A DNA stretch of 64,000 bases from Apoda limacodes (GCA_946406115.1 OX291553.1:11537001-11601000); one strand, 5' to 3'. Shown: positions 42,701 through 47,814, counted from the first letter of the stretch. Translations and numbers: made by a program. The notes: generated by a model not told the origin, from the sequence alone.

Positions 42701-45428
42701 CCCTTCCAGCTTTCTTGTCCTCTTCTTACAGCGCTTTCCTCTTATCAGAAAAAATTTAAACCAATCCAATTTATCTGATCTAAAGGTTTCGTGTCTGGCG
42801 GAGGCTAGATAGGCTTGGAGTTTTATTTGCCCTGGTGAGAATACTCCCTCTGATATAACCAAACAGAACTCGTGGGATTCGCCCTCGTTAAAATTAGTTT
42901 ATATTTCTTTGTTACAAAATTGTGGAAATGTTCGACTAGACAGAGCTCGCTTATTAGCTATTTCAGAAAAGGAATCGGGTCACTGGTTGCACGCTCTTCC
43001 GTCCCCCAATTCAAGTACCCTAATTGATGCCAATGCGTTACGAGTTGCAATGTGGAAACGTTGGGTCCATGGTCGTCAAACACGAAGGTTTTTTTACAAG
43101 ATTTATCCAAACGACTAGTCCTTGCATCTGGAGAATACAAAGCTGGTCATTACCTCGCTCAAAGGCTGAGCATCGCCATTTAGCGAGGTTATGCCGCTAG
43201 TATATTAGGCACCATGCCTAAAAATTATACTTTAGACAAGGTATTCTAACTATAATAGAATTATAGTTTAATTTTGTCTATAGTTTAGTCGTAGGTTAAT
43301 TTTGTCTATTTGTTATTGTATATATAAAATTATTTTGTTGTTATTATTTTATGAAATAAAATTATTTTAAAATTCAATAAATAAAAAAATATATTAAAGA
43401 GTAAACTGAATAACTGATATATCAACGCAAAGTCCAAACTACTGAGTCTACAAAATTGAAATTTTGCAGAAAAGTTTTCTTTTTTACGTAGGCAAACATC
43501 GAGAAAGGATTTTGCAATACTTAAGGGGGTAAAATAGGTATTGGAAGTTTTTATGGAAGTCCGTCAATTTTGAAGCTAAATTTAAAAACTTAGTAATTTT
43601 CCTTAAAGTTGAAAATTAAGATTTACGTGTTTTACTTTTTTTGGAAAATCTCAAGCAAAATAGGGGATGAAAATTTGTATAATAATTTCAATAATTTTGT
43701 TTCTAGCGACTCTAAAGTTAGTACAGAGAGTAGTTCAAAATCCGTCAATTTTAAAGTTATTTGCACGAAACTTGGTATTCCAGCTTAAATTTAAATTCAT
43801 AAAAATTAGTTATTGGCTTTTAAGTTATTAATTAATAATTAATATATTTAGTTATAGAGTAATGGTTTTAAATTACACTACGTTGAAGAAAACGCGTAAA
43901 CGCCAACTCCTACGTGGCGCTTTTGACCTTTTGGTGGCGATTTAATTTATTGCAGTGCAATATTTTATATTCTGTAGCAAAGTAGAGCCACCAAAATTTT
44001 GTTGCTTATGTCGTTGTAAGTTCACACCATTTGAATGTGGCGACTGTAGTTTTGATTTGTGTAATACTGCAATACTACCAGTTTTAGGGAATGTCTGAAA
44101 GGTAGGCTTGTACGGATACGGCGTCACTGAGTTGTAATAGGAAAAATGAGGATAATTCAAAGAAAAAATCTGATTAATCAATATATTGGTATTTGTTACT
44201 AAAATATAAGTATTAATAAACCTTTTTTACTATATCATGTTTATAAGTTAATGAGAAGTTAAAAAATTCTTTGATACAAAATTTTGTAAAATAAGCTGAC
44301 TTTGGTGGCTTCTCTGCGCTATGGGAGCCCCCCTTAATATTTTAATATATTTATTGGGTCAACAAGAAGCTTTTCTTAGACTGTATAGCTCCAACCGTTT
44401 GGCTGAAAAACCTGTGTGAGAGACGACACACGGTCGGACAGATCAATACGTGAGTGACAACAATATGGCTGAGTTTGGCGTGTCGGGTACGGAACCCTAA
44501 AATAGAAAAAAAGTCTGCTGGGTCAGCTAGTAAATAATAAATATAATTGACTAATGGTGTTTTTTTTTTACTGTAACTTGTGAAGACCTGGATGTAAGTA
44601 AGCCAAATGCCCAAATAAATGAAGACTCCCAAGACTTCAATTGGATAAAAGTAATAAGAGGCGTGAATTTTTCAATTATTCTAACACTATAACAATCATT
44701 GAAATTTTGGTCGTACTTGGGAGCAAGAAGCTTATATATGGATGTATAAATATATATGGATGGGCATTAGGGCTTACTTATATCCAGGTCTTAAAAAGTT
44801 CTATAAAAAATAAACTATTTTTCAATTATATTTTATTATTTATATTCGCTACGCATTACACTGACGACGAGTTATGTCAAAATATATGTGAAATATTTTT
44901 TTATTAATGTATCAAAAAAAAACAGTTACAACTGAAATAAGTTATTATATGATTATTATAACTACTTATAAAAAGAAATAAGAGAGTGTGTTCGAATTTC
45001 AGAGAAGCAGAGAGTAAATTCTTCTACCGGATACCAGTTGGTAAACCATATCCTCCTCGGATCGAAGTTACGTCACCTATTCCAATTAAGGTATATTTTA
45101 TTTTTCTTACACTGTACTTTTCAAGCGACTGTAACTCATACAGAAAATATTATGGTCATTTATAAAGATAAGAGTCTACAACTTAAACCCAAAAAGATCT
45201 ATGCGTGTGGTGTGTGTCACTTGGTATAGCGCCTATTTTTTTTATTTGGAAAAGCCAAAACATATTACAAATTATATTTTGAAATTCGAATAGCTTTATA
45301 GGCATATATTTTTTTTTTCTTTTCAGATGCCAACGGATAAGCCGTCAGCTGCACCATCAATTGGCGGTGCAATAATCGGGTCTTTAGCACAAATAATGAT
45401 GTCCGGCATAATTATAGCTCTAGTGTGA
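5429..45428 (+). CDS. M1 aminopeptidase N-like protein lacking the active site (gene 1, 13 exons)
   Basis: Joining 13 phase-compatible exons gives about 849 residues. Order: signal peptide (1 to about 17), M1 N-terminal beta domain with FPCIDNP (170-176), catalytic-domain fold, GYP motif, GYYRVNYD (start of the C-terminal helical domain), the cysteine loop ACAVGYEPC, then a short hydrophobic tail typical of a GPI signal. In active family members zinc is held by HEXXH-x18-E and the substrate N-terminus by GAMEN. Here QQLCR (343-347) and YEIAS (307-311) stand in those places, and Thr438 is where the catalytic Tyr should be; only Glu368 of the third ligand motif (KEG for NEG) survives. Usual insect APNs are about 930-1020 residues, so this is short at the C-terminus. 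I infer a secreted, membrane-anchored non-enzymatic protein, probably of gut or other epithelium. It converges with a paralogue at 47815-62486. Confidence 0.88.
6236..6360 (+). repeat. Short interspersed repeat (+), ends in AAATA-rich tail
   Basis: The block runs 'gggtcggcaacgcgcgagtg ... ggctacggggactgctta ... gtatgcttgtttgccacctt' and ends with 'ataaaataaataaataaaa'. The order matches the copies at 2925, 29596 and 35510. The A/T-rich end suggests retroposition on this strand. Confidence 0.65.
6461..6506 (+). repeat. Fragment of the 'gtacggaac' repeat end
   Basis: 'aaggattccgttgtttaca' plus 'gagtacggaacactaaaaa' matches the 3' end of the longer copy at 36305-36755. Confidence 0.5.
6867..7473. 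mobile_element. Foldback/MITE-like element with ~160-bp inverted arms
   Basis: The left arm (6867-7025) and right arm (7315-7473) are reverse complements. They share 'caaaacaataattttgagcc', 'ttttgtatgggatttaa' and 'cccatcgtgtgggatatca' in mirrored order. Each arm carries a homopolymer run: 20 G at 6915-6934 and 12 C at 7410-7421. Weak symmetry seems to continue into the centre. No clean target-site duplication was found. It is non-coding, probably mobilised by an unrelated transposase. Confidence 0.75.
7480..10135. other. Intron 1 stretch without recognised features
   Basis: AT-rich sequence. A short TA-rich microsatellite lies at about 8722-8743. Small open frames (for example 9107-9295 on the - strand) show no family signature. 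Confidence 0.45.
10136..10395. repeat. Interspersed repeat, copy A (partner at 52918-53125)
   Basis: It shares 'tagtacattgtgtattaagg', 'ggtaaggaga', 'atcacatttgcgagtaaatt' and 'aatgacggcaatag' with the segment at 52918-53125 in the same order. This copy has about 60 extra bases (10185-10245). Confidence 0.6.
10396..11760. other. Intron 1 stretch without recognised features
   Basis: AT-rich. Nothing coding or clearly repetitive was recognised. Confidence 0.4.
11762..12435. repeat. RTE/Helitron-style non-coding repeat
   Basis: It opens with 'gaagagtttgtttgtttgaa' and 'ggtccgatttaaaaaattct' and ends with 'cgataaccaaatttagggcg ... ggcaaaagctagt'. I recognise these ends from dispersed lepidopteran repeats (recollection). 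The end block also occurs at about 2065-2110 and, inverted, at 52400-52450. Confidence 0.5.
12436..13545. other. Intron 1 stretch without recognised features
   Basis: AT-rich sequence with short open frames only. No domain, RNA gene or clear repeat was recognised. Confidence 0.4.
13546..13768 (+). repeat. Tandem repeat, ~83-bp unit, about 2.7 copies
   Basis: The units start near 13546, 13629 and 13712. Each has 'gtcgaaaaaagttac', 'gttataagtggg', 'gcatacaggaaacaagt' and (in the first two) a 'tttttgttttt' tract. Differences are mainly substitutions. Confidence 0.85.
14785..15182. mobile_element. Foldback (MITE-like) element with ~65-bp arms
   Basis: The left arm (about 14792-14857) and right arm (about 15112-15182) are inverted copies: both hold 'gtttgwtgaagaatt' and 'atcatctaaaatagc' when the right arm is reverse-complemented. 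A small hairpin (gggggttag...aaccaccccc, 14890-14919) sits inside the left half. The small open frames on both strands here are by-products of the symmetry. Confidence 0.7.
15732..16153. mobile_element. Non-autonomous hAT-like transposon with 8-bp target duplication
   Basis: The termini are inverted repeats: TAGGGATTACAATCCCGC at the left and GCGGGATTGCAATCCCTA at the right (one mismatch by pairing). Identical 8-mers GATATATT flank it (15724-15731 and 16154-16161). An 8-bp duplication is the hallmark of hAT-superfamily insertion. The 422-bp body has internal CCCGCG-rich inverted motifs and no transposase frame. Confidence 0.85.
16440..17245 (+). pseudogene. Jockey-like LINE reverse transcriptase fragment, broken
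   Basis: In shifting frames this reads as the end of a non-LTR RT. MHSYSDDST (about 16503-16529) is the YADD-type catalytic motif; then KTQVCAFIAKKTPF, SIGILGVNISSDVQFRDH and KLTSKKFGVLNRAKQYF, followed by RRDFASLCVFHRLYNGMCSG. At least two frameshifts and several stops break it. The upstream RT and the endonuclease are missing. It is a dead 5'-truncated copy within intron 1. Confidence 0.8.
17246..19365. other. Intron 1 stretch without genes
   Basis: It contains a short RTE-tail-like piece ('ctagcttttgcctgcaactttgtccgcgtgg', about 17468-17498). It also has two CG-rich patches (18190-18245; 18375-18420) with repeated GCGCG motifs. No coding feature was recognised. Confidence 0.45.
19370..20250 (-). 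pseudogene. Jockey-like LINE endonuclease/RT-linker fragment, broken
   Basis: The best frame (19896-19561) reads WLQLPGVMCGFISRQTG..CVNFMHRTRRGFS..DPDICAAAVTETILTGME, then KKRQWCNRSC and AYEAWTTARNKKD, a region I recognise from the linker between the endonuclease and RT of lepidopteran LINEs. Upstream on the - strand (about 20170-20110) HFNAHHREWLSS matches the GDFNAHH motif of the APE-type endonuclease. Stops and frameshifts lie between. It is opposite in strand to the piece at 16440 and covers a different part of the protein. Confidence 0.72.
20898..20935. repeat. Small piece of a SINE family body
   Basis: 'gggacatatccaaaacgccatcaggtctt' resembles the end shared by the repeats at 24922, 31434 and 62803. 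Confidence 0.4.
21013..21186 (+). CDS. Gene 1 exon 2: FPCxD motif
   Basis: The acceptor is ttatttccag and the donor ag|gtatgt (phase 2 in, phase 2 out). It encodes residues 154-212, including KYFFPCIDNPQFEAVFKFKV. This is the M1 'YFPCFDEPxxKAxF' block that pairs the N-terminal domain with the catalytic domain. Cys, Asp and Pro are kept; the Glu of DEP is Asn. Confidence 0.92.
23858..23990 (+). repeat. tRNA-derived SINE, copy 2
   Basis: 'gcttcgatagctcagttggtagagc' forms a D-arm. A 5-bp anticodon-type stem (cttac/gtaag) has loop ACGGAAT, and 'caggttcaagtcctgg' resembles the T-arm/box B. The loop has C at position 33 and the acceptor stem has two mismatches. The following 'ttgattgcatctttgctatgaaa' matches copy 1 (2065-2233). 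It is therefore a SINE and not a working tRNA gene. Confidence 0.7.
24714..24742. repeat. (TA)n microsatellite
   Basis: Uninterrupted alternating TA for about 29 bases in intron 2. Confidence 0.9.
24922..25135 (-). repeat. SINE family S2, copy 1
   Basis: On the - strand it starts 'gatcgcagcctagttggtag' (box A-like), then 'gggttccatccccgc' (box B-like). The body contains 'gtttgtcttgaggctgggtgtattta' and the end 'ccgatggctttgtgtacatgtcc'. Copies with the same order lie at 31434-31665 and 62803-63045. Confidence 0.7.
25271..25588 (+). CDS. Gene 1 exon 3: GAMEN region, motif lost
   Basis: The acceptor is ctgttaaag and the donor cgg|gtaagt (phase 2 in and out), encoding residues 212-318. It covers the 'TPxMSTYLLAFVVSD' strand (here PSPQVGLYQVGFHYSQ) through the substrate-binding loop. 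Where active enzymes have GAMEN-WGLVTYRE, this reads YEIAS-WNLLTNGE. The neighbours W, L, T and E align, so the loss is real and not a gap artefact. Confidence 0.9.
25589..27277 (+). other. Gene 1 intron 3
   Basis: AT-rich intron ending in ttttttag. No other feature was recognised. Confidence 0.75.
27278..27467 (+). CDS. Gene 1 exon 4: zinc-site exon, HEXXH lost
   Basis: The acceptor is ttgtttttag and the donor cag|gtgtgt (phase 2 in, 0 out), residues 318-381. The canonical HELAHQWFGN aligns without gaps to QQLCRIWLGN (343-352), so both zinc histidines and the catalytic Glu are Gln, Arg and Gln. NEGFATY becomes KEGVATY, keeping the third-ligand Glu368. Two extra residues lie between WLGN and KEG. 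The alternative reading FELTQ (339-343) also has no histidine. TE sequence follows the exon at once. Confidence 0.92.
27480..27845 (-). repeat. tRNA-headed SINE-like composite element, 12 bp after exon 4
   Basis: On the - strand it reads box B-like 'gaggttcgaaccccggggtc', then 'tcggtgaaggaaaacatcgtgagg', then 'ccgcactgggcccgcgtgtg'. These are blocks I recognise from abundant lepidopteran SINEs. It starts within about 12 bases of the exon 4 donor without touching it. Confidence 0.65.
28408..29180. repeat. Paired direct repeat (28408-28490 and 29095-29178)
   Basis: Both segments read 'ttaatacagttgctcawaaaa.tgatac', then 'gctttgcgtgcgg' and 'aatagacg'-like ends. Between them is a 'ggtaaaacaggtgg...ttttaccgcatg' inverted motif. 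This suggests one element with terminal direct repeats or two partial copies within intron 4. Confidence 0.5.
29313..29572 (+). CDS. Gene 1 exon 5: catalytic-Tyr region
   Basis: The acceptor is aattttttttag and the donor ag|gtaagc (phase 0 in, 2 out), residues 382-468. LVTMKTAAVLWMVENWIG aligns with ISYSKGASVIRMLENFLG of M1 enzymes, so the transition-state Tyr is Thr438. One sequon is visible (NRT, Asn422). Confidence 0.9.
29596..29690 (-). repeat. Short interspersed repeat (-)
   Basis: 'accactaagctaacgggccgcctgacggtaagcgatcaccgcagcc' is the reverse of the block at 6236-6360. Confidence 0.6.
29930..30014. repeat. ~30-bp inverted repeat hairpin
   Basis: 'aaagtcaaagctaagtttaacagcgcaagtt' and its near-perfect reverse complement 'aacttgcgctgttaaacttaactttgactt' are separated by about 22 bases. 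A strong stem is expected in either DNA or intron RNA. Confidence 0.8.
30120..30300. repeat. Fragment of the RTE/Helitron-style repeat
   Basis: 'ttgtttgtttttttttgactcaacg', 'gtcggatttaaaaaaatatttt' and 'ggttatag...' follow the same order as at 11762-11890. Confidence 0.4.
30377..30569 (+). CDS. Gene 1 exon 6: GYP motif
   Basis: The acceptor is gaaatttcag and the donor cag|gtatgg (phase 2 in, 0 out), residues 468-532. LHSWFHRPGYPVVNVQVLRD matches the 'W..QxGYPvitV' block that ends the M1 catalytic domain and starts the small beta domain. Confidence 0.92.
31434..31665 (-). repeat. SINE family S2, copy 2
   Basis: It has the same order as the 24922 copy: 'gtagcttagtgggcaacgac' head, 'gtttgccttgaatttgg' body and 'gttttcatt..aagcc..gcttagt' end. 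It stops about 47 bases before exon 7. Confidence 0.65.
31713..31896 (+). CDS. Gene 1 exon 7: small beta domain
   Basis: The acceptor is gtaatttcag and the donor tcag|gtatat (phase 0 in, 1 out), residues 533-594. KQFSFT...NYRIPISFVVQN...GGWILLNRNASG matches 'QxRF....W.IPity...W.l.N' of M1 proteins. Its last 16 bases are the first unit of the minisatellite that follows. Confidence 0.92.
31881..32452 (+). repeat. 33-bp minisatellite (17 units) amplified from an exon-intron junction
   Basis: The units start near 31881, 31914, 31948, 31980, 32013, 32046, 32092, 32121, 32154, 32187, 32222, 32255, 32288, 32321, 32356, 32389 and 32422. The consensus is 'aacaggaacgcttcag' plus 'gtatatagattttatta'. 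Unit 1 contains the last 16 coding bases of exon 7 plus the functional donor, so the source of the array is the splice junction. Units 8-11 and 12-15 match each other as a ~134-bp higher-order block. Each unit holds an in-frame TAG just after its donor-like gt. Confidence 0.92.
32453..34104 (+). other. Rest of gene 1 intron 7
   Basis: AT-rich and unremarkable up to a acatttcag acceptor. A short inverted motif ('aaccaccaccc..gtggtggtc', about 33511-33539) was seen. No exon was recognised. Confidence 0.6.
34105..34202 (+). CDS. Gene 1 exon 8: GYYRVNYD motif
   Basis: The acceptor is ttacatttcag and the donor cag|gtaaat (phase 1 in, 0 out), residues 594-626. G-YYRVNYDVATWNLIANTL is the most conserved block of the M1 C-terminal domain boundary, and it is intact. 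Confidence 0.94.
34864..35052 (+). CDS. Gene 1 exon 9: helical C-terminal domain
   Basis: The acceptor is tttcttacag and the donor aag|gtaaaa (phase 0 in and out), residues 627-689. It matches 'iiDDafaLAraG.l.Y..al.i..YL.kE' of ERAP1-C-like domains (here IVNDVFALYAAGDMNFYRAM). Confidence 0.9.
35510..35600 (+). repeat. Short interspersed repeat (+)
   Basis: 'ggcgttacaaacgccaatagggtacagtt...ctgtttgccatcttagcggtatgaaat' is a diverged copy of the 6236-6360 family. Confidence 0.5.
36305..36755 (+). repeat. 'Aagtgcgagtctggctcac' to 'gtacggaaccct' element, ~450 bp
   Basis: It opens 'accaagtgcgagtctggctc', has 'ggttttgattcccttgcgag' in the middle, then 'cagacggacagacagacggacgg' and the end 'tttgaagtacggaacccta'. 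It looks near full length compared with the short pieces at 6461 and 44400. Confidence 0.65.
36949..37124 (+). CDS. Gene 1 exon 10: conserved cysteine loop
   Basis: The acceptor is taacttccag and the donor cg|gtaatc (phase 0 in, 2 out), residues 690-748. FACAVGYEPCLEYI keeps the ACxxGxxxC disulfide loop of insect APNs. Confidence 0.9.
37792..37908 (+). CDS. Gene 1 exon 11: shortened
   Basis: The acceptor is tattttgcag and the donor agt|gtaagt (phase 2 in and out), residues 748-787. LDPDSRIACYNAIL matches 'lpPdlR..vYc.ai' of the family, but the exon is 60 nt shorter than its counterpart in gene 2 (51746-51922). That leaves its Cys without the usual LxC partner. The last third is acidic (FEEEDMHDAEQ). 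Confidence 0.88.
38020..38083 (-). other. 3' UTR of the intact element
   Basis: About 65 AT-rich bases after the stop, with AATAAA on the - strand at 38034-38029. The exact 3' junction and any target duplication are not clear. Confidence 0.45.
38084..40975 (-). CDS. Intact non-LTR retrotransposon ORF: zinc finger, RT, restriction-like endonuclease
   Basis: A single open frame of 963 codons; an in-frame TAA precedes the ATG, so it is complete. A C2H2-type finger CDLC...H...KKH lies near residues 26-46. RT motifs follow: FLKVDVRNAFNSIDR (motif A), GCQQGDPLGPAIFSL (B), LWYLDDGTLGGD (C, catalytic DD) and LLGAPI (thumb side). The C-terminus has a CxC...H...C knuckle (CICGK...YHGLSC) and KRPDG...LLWDATCVD, the PD-x-D core of the restriction-like endonuclease used for target-primed reverse transcription in the R2/R4/NeSL/Utopia-type groups. 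I cannot assign the clade. No stops or frameshifts imply recent insertion and possibly activity. It lies antisense to gene 1 in intron 11. Confidence 0.9.
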   Translation of the reverse strand: MSISLSTPSSLLASAPTTSVNEIILCDLCSQPCKGRKGLNIHFGKKHKPRPAPPLAQPITGSALDLSSSEPQTPLNTDNLCKSLGGLRSTLPLLKRIPRGARRSVAHALHKVVQKIINHNTTENWELLLTFAYKTLHATKNNCSAPLQLSPFLTSTVAYRHGNRRPRNNISHLVEAKVSDGDIRGAAQLLFSSDVIAPDTTETLDALLSKHPQAAVTCRLLNSPQPGDLTPHVSPDDVRAAIFSFKPASAGGLDGLSPQHYKDLLSGSVGDVGNDLLNSLTALINLMLSGVVPEAITKILYGANLCALLKKDGGIRPIAVGCTLRRIASKIAAKIILPQISSLFCPTQLGFGIRGGCEAAVHAARSFILNKGGEVFLKVDVRNAFNSIDRGTLLKHIREKMPIIFPYLWQCYSEPSQLFYKEKILFSSVGCQQGDPLGPAIFSLAIHSTISKLNSAFNLWYLDDGTLGGDATTVFEDIRTLIYEFNAIGLDLNFDKCELYISDSLSVNLKSDLVSKFNSLAPNIKILSKSHLMLLGAPILEEALPTYLDEKIQNFSTADDKLDQINPHMALSIIRFCLFVPKFTYVLRCCPFWNHPNLLLPLDSLIRNLLTKILNCPLDERAWSQASLPIRHGGLGIRSITAVALPAFLSSVNSTCDLYGKITGPSLGSVEVPYLTLATQAWRSACHGMDPRSFTKSQRLWDEPLCRKVSSSLISTAIEPRERARLLAVSERESGHWLRALPSATIGTLLDRQTLSLTVCLRLGLRLVQPHTCICGKRVEQFGYHGLSCGKSAGRFSRHSALNDIIRRALTSSRLPAILEPSGIFRTDGKRPDGSTLGPWKLGKSLLWDATCVDTLAASHLPTTSKNAGAAAAYAEARKRRKYANLEAGFIFVPFGVETFGPWGPDAKKLVRDLSARLVEASGHRRAGSFLCQRISLAIQRGNSASILGTTMPHDFLEDIFYL
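40976..41200 (-). other. Probable 5' UTR of the intact element
   Basis: AT-rich sequence upstream of the ATG with a short second frame (from 41156) that shows no domain. The 5' boundary is not defined by sequence alone. Confidence 0.35.
41201..41819. other. Spacer between the two related elements
   Basis: AT-rich. It contains a short 'actatactatactatactac' microsatellite (about 41736-41756) and a (TA)n tract (about 41776-41786). No gene was recognised. Confidence 0.5.
41820..43249 (+). pseudogene. Older, broken copy of the same RLE retrotransposon family
   Basis: In several frames it follows the intact element: FEPRQLGFGVNGGC, NVNNAFNSVD (motif A), then a deletion removing the QQGDPLGP motif, then NTWFLDDGCIGGTS (motif C), LLGAPIFEEAIP, VKFGGIGIRTTSSVALPAFL, LLAISEKESGHWLHALPS, and finally ILGTMPKNYTLDKVF before a TAA at 43247-43249. 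The endonuclease catalytic core is deleted. The N-terminal third is absent. Stops at, for example, 41931-41933 make it non-functional. Opposite strand to the intact copy, with the 5' sides facing each other. Confidence 0.88.
43250..44399. other. Intron 11 distal part
   Basis: AT-rich, with loosely repeated 'gtccgtcaattttgaagct'-type segments (near 43559 and 43739) resembling degenerate tandem repeats. No coding feature. Confidence 0.4.
44400..44502. repeat. Piece of the 'gtacggaaccct' repeat
   Basis: 'ggtcggacagatcaatacgtgagtgac...gggtacggaaccctaaaat' matches the end of the 36305-36755 family. Confidence 0.5.
45003..45090 (+). CDS. Gene 1 exon 12
   Basis: The acceptor is cgaatttcag and the donor aag|gtatat (phase 2 in, 0 out), residues 787-816 (EAESKFFYRIPVGKPYPPRI...). 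Phases match exon 13 of gene 2 (79 nt), supporting the assignment, though sequence similarity is weak. Confidence 0.72.
45327..45428 (+). CDS. Gene 1 exon 13: C-terminal hydrophobic (GPI-type) tail
   Basis: The acceptor is ttcttttcag, phase 0, ending TGA at 45426-45428. Residues 817-849 have a Pro/Ser/Ala linker (KPSAAPSIGG) followed by a hydrophobic end (IIIALV) and no cytoplasmic tail, as in GPI-anchored insect APNs. Gly/Ser/Ala residues near the linker could be the anchor site. Confidence 0.75.
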   Translation: MPTDKPSAAPSIGGAIIGSLAQIMMSGIIIALV

Positions 45429-45520
45429 TAAGTAAAATTTTAATTTGTGCCCACCAACGAAGACGTATTTTGTTTAAATTATAAGTGTCATTAAGAACTA
45501 GAAAAAATAGATCTTATGTT

Positions 45521-45526
45521 AATAAA
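45521..45526 (+). terminator. Polyadenylation signal of gene 1 (likely)
   Basis: AATAAA 93 bases after the stop codon, in AT-rich sequence. Another AATAAA follows near 46081. Confidence 0.6.
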
Positions 45527-45528
45527 AT

Positions 45529-47607
45529 TTAAATAGTTATTGGCACTAGTGTTAAGACTGCTAATTTTATCTCATGTGATTTTAATTAGATCTGTTTTTA
45601 ATTAAATTATTATCAAAAATAATTAAAATTGTACTACACAAAGGTAATTAGTCATAGTTTTAAATTCTTAGAACTATAATTTATAGTATTATTTGTTTCA
45701 TATTTAATTAATTACTTTGTTAAACATTATCTTATAACATATAATATAAAAATACAGTTTATTTTTATATTAATATTACTTTTGTTGTTTTTTTTTAATT
45801 GTGCAAGATTTATTATTCAAGATCAAGCATTTATTGTTAATCTGAAAAGGATAGTTTTTTTTTTAATTTTTGATTTACAGTTCTTTATAATTACTAATTT
45901 TCAGATATCAGACACTGATTTACATTCCCCTGTATTTATGTTAATTATTATGATTTAGATAGCAGCAGATTATTCGATATATTTTTTATAAGTACTTGAT
46001 AAATTAAATAAGATAAAAATAATTTTGCACATATTATATTCTAGTCATTCGCAAAATAACTGTTATTTTATGGTAAGGTAAATAAAACATTATATTACTT
46101 ACTCGAAATTATTTTAATTTATTGTGTCTTATGTATATATTTCATATTTAATAATTATACAAAAAATAGTGCCTTATTTATAATGGTTATAGTATCATAA
46201 CAATTAATATTAAATGACAGTATATTTTTTAAAGAAACTGAATTTGAAGCAAGAGGACGCATTTGTTTCAAATTTAGTTTAAATAACTGTTTTTATATAA
46301 TACATATATTAGTTATAAGCTTACAAATAAAAAAATACCTAAATGTTATGAGTGAAAAATCGGTAAAAATATCTTTCTTACATAAAACTAAACTAACTTA
46401 GTTTAATAATAACTCTAATCACTTTGTGCAATTTTGACCTAAGATTAACCAAATAACTTAAAAAACATTACCCTCCTTCGACAGCCGTGTATAAAAACAA
46501 TATCATACCAAACATTCTCGTTACAAAAAATATGTAACAAGATGTGATTATATTCAATACACACAGGTGAATATAGTTATAATGAAAATACAGGTAACTA
46601 TTCGAAAAGTAATACATTTTTTTTAATCCAGTTTAAATTGAAACTGGGTAAAGTTAACCCAAATTAAATTTAATCTGTTAAAATTATAAATATATCCATC
46701 AAGACACAAAGAAACAACGTTTATTATCGTAAGAGATAATACTGAGTTTCCATAATCACAATTAAAATTAGACTGTACAAATATAAAGTAGACAAAAATC
46801 TTTCCTAAACTGAAACTAAACAAAAAGATACTTTTTCAGTTTTAGTTTTTATTATCTAGTTATAATAATAAGTACCTATCCTTTTTTAAAGCAACCTTAG
46901 TACATACAATTTTACCCTAAACAAAACATATTTCCTCTTAATAACATAACATTAAGATATTCATGAATAAAATAGTCTTAGCCTATATGGTTATATAGCA
47001 CTTTTTGTGTTAACTTAAATTAAGTATTATTAACAGTTATAATTATGATAAAAGATATATATGATTTATTCGCGGTCAGAATGGGATGCGACATTTAAGA
47101 ACTGAGACATGTTCTGACCACCCTGCTTTACCTTGCAATAATAATTAGAAACATTTTAGTGTTTCTAATAAAAAAAAACACTAAGAATAAATATGACGTT
47201 GTACAATAAAATAATTGTTAAATATTTATAATTTCTTTGCTAACCCTATTTTTGGAGATAATAGGCAAGTACTTTCACGGGTATCGAGACGTATGCTTAA
47301 ATATTTTAAGAAATATGTCTCTTTAAGTGGTTCACTTCAACACTCTTTAGAAAATTTATTAATTTAATTTAAAATATTTGGTAAGTGATGGAACCTTGTC
47401 GAAGTGAATTAAAAATTTATTCAGACAAGAAGAGTTATCAAAGAAGTTTTAAATATATAATAGTTATTTATTTGCTCAGTCGCTCATATCAATACACGAG
47501 TTTGCTGACGCTACGGCTAGCGGGCGTTCGCTCATGTCTCAGTTCCAAAATGTCACATCCCATGCTAAACGCTCGCAGACTATACCTATGATAAATTTTA
47601 AAAGATA
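45529..47607. other. Convergent intergenic region
   Basis: About 2 kb, very AT-rich, between the 3' ends of the two M1-like genes. It holds no recognised gene. A 30-bp inverted repeat pair occurs at 47082-47111 and 47533-47562. Confidence 0.6.
47082..47562. repeat. 30-bp inverted repeat pair (47082-47111 / 47533-47562)
   Basis: 'tgggatgcgacatttaagaa' plus 'ctgagacatg' faces 'catgtctcag' plus 'ttccaaaatgtcacatccca'; 26 of 30 positions pair. The 420 bases between are AT-rich. It could be the ends of a small element or a shared regulatory or 3'-end motif. Confidence 0.6.
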
Positions 47608-47613
47608 TTTATT
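47608..47613 (-). terminator. Polyadenylation signal of gene 2 (candidate)
   Basis: TTTATT on the + strand (AATAAA on -), about 200 bases beyond the gene 2 stop codon. Confidence 0.4.
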
Positions 47614-47814
47614 TCATTACCCATTATTGTTATTATTATTGATTATTAATAGAAACCAAATTATTACTAGCATAACCAGTTTTATAATAAATTTGACTTA
47701 ACAGAAAATAATTATGGGATTATTATTTACGAGCAATCGCTGCGCTGTTAAAGTAAAAACCTTATGTCTAAAATACATTCCGTATAAATACTAATCTACA
47801 AATTATCTCCTATA

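Larger units (their letters stand above)
37909..45002 (+). other. Gene 1 intron 11 with two retrotransposons
   Basis: 7.1 kb from gtaagt to gaatttcag. It contains the two related RLE-type elements listed below, an AT-rich gap and a small piece of the 'gtacggaac' repeat (44400-44502). No remnant of the missing C-terminal exon was recognised. Confidence 0.75.

Noticed and set aside
44641..44907. Remnant of the missing gene 1 C-terminal exon
   Set aside because: The translated frame shows no match to the gene 2 exon at 49229-49375 and lacks suitable splice sites.
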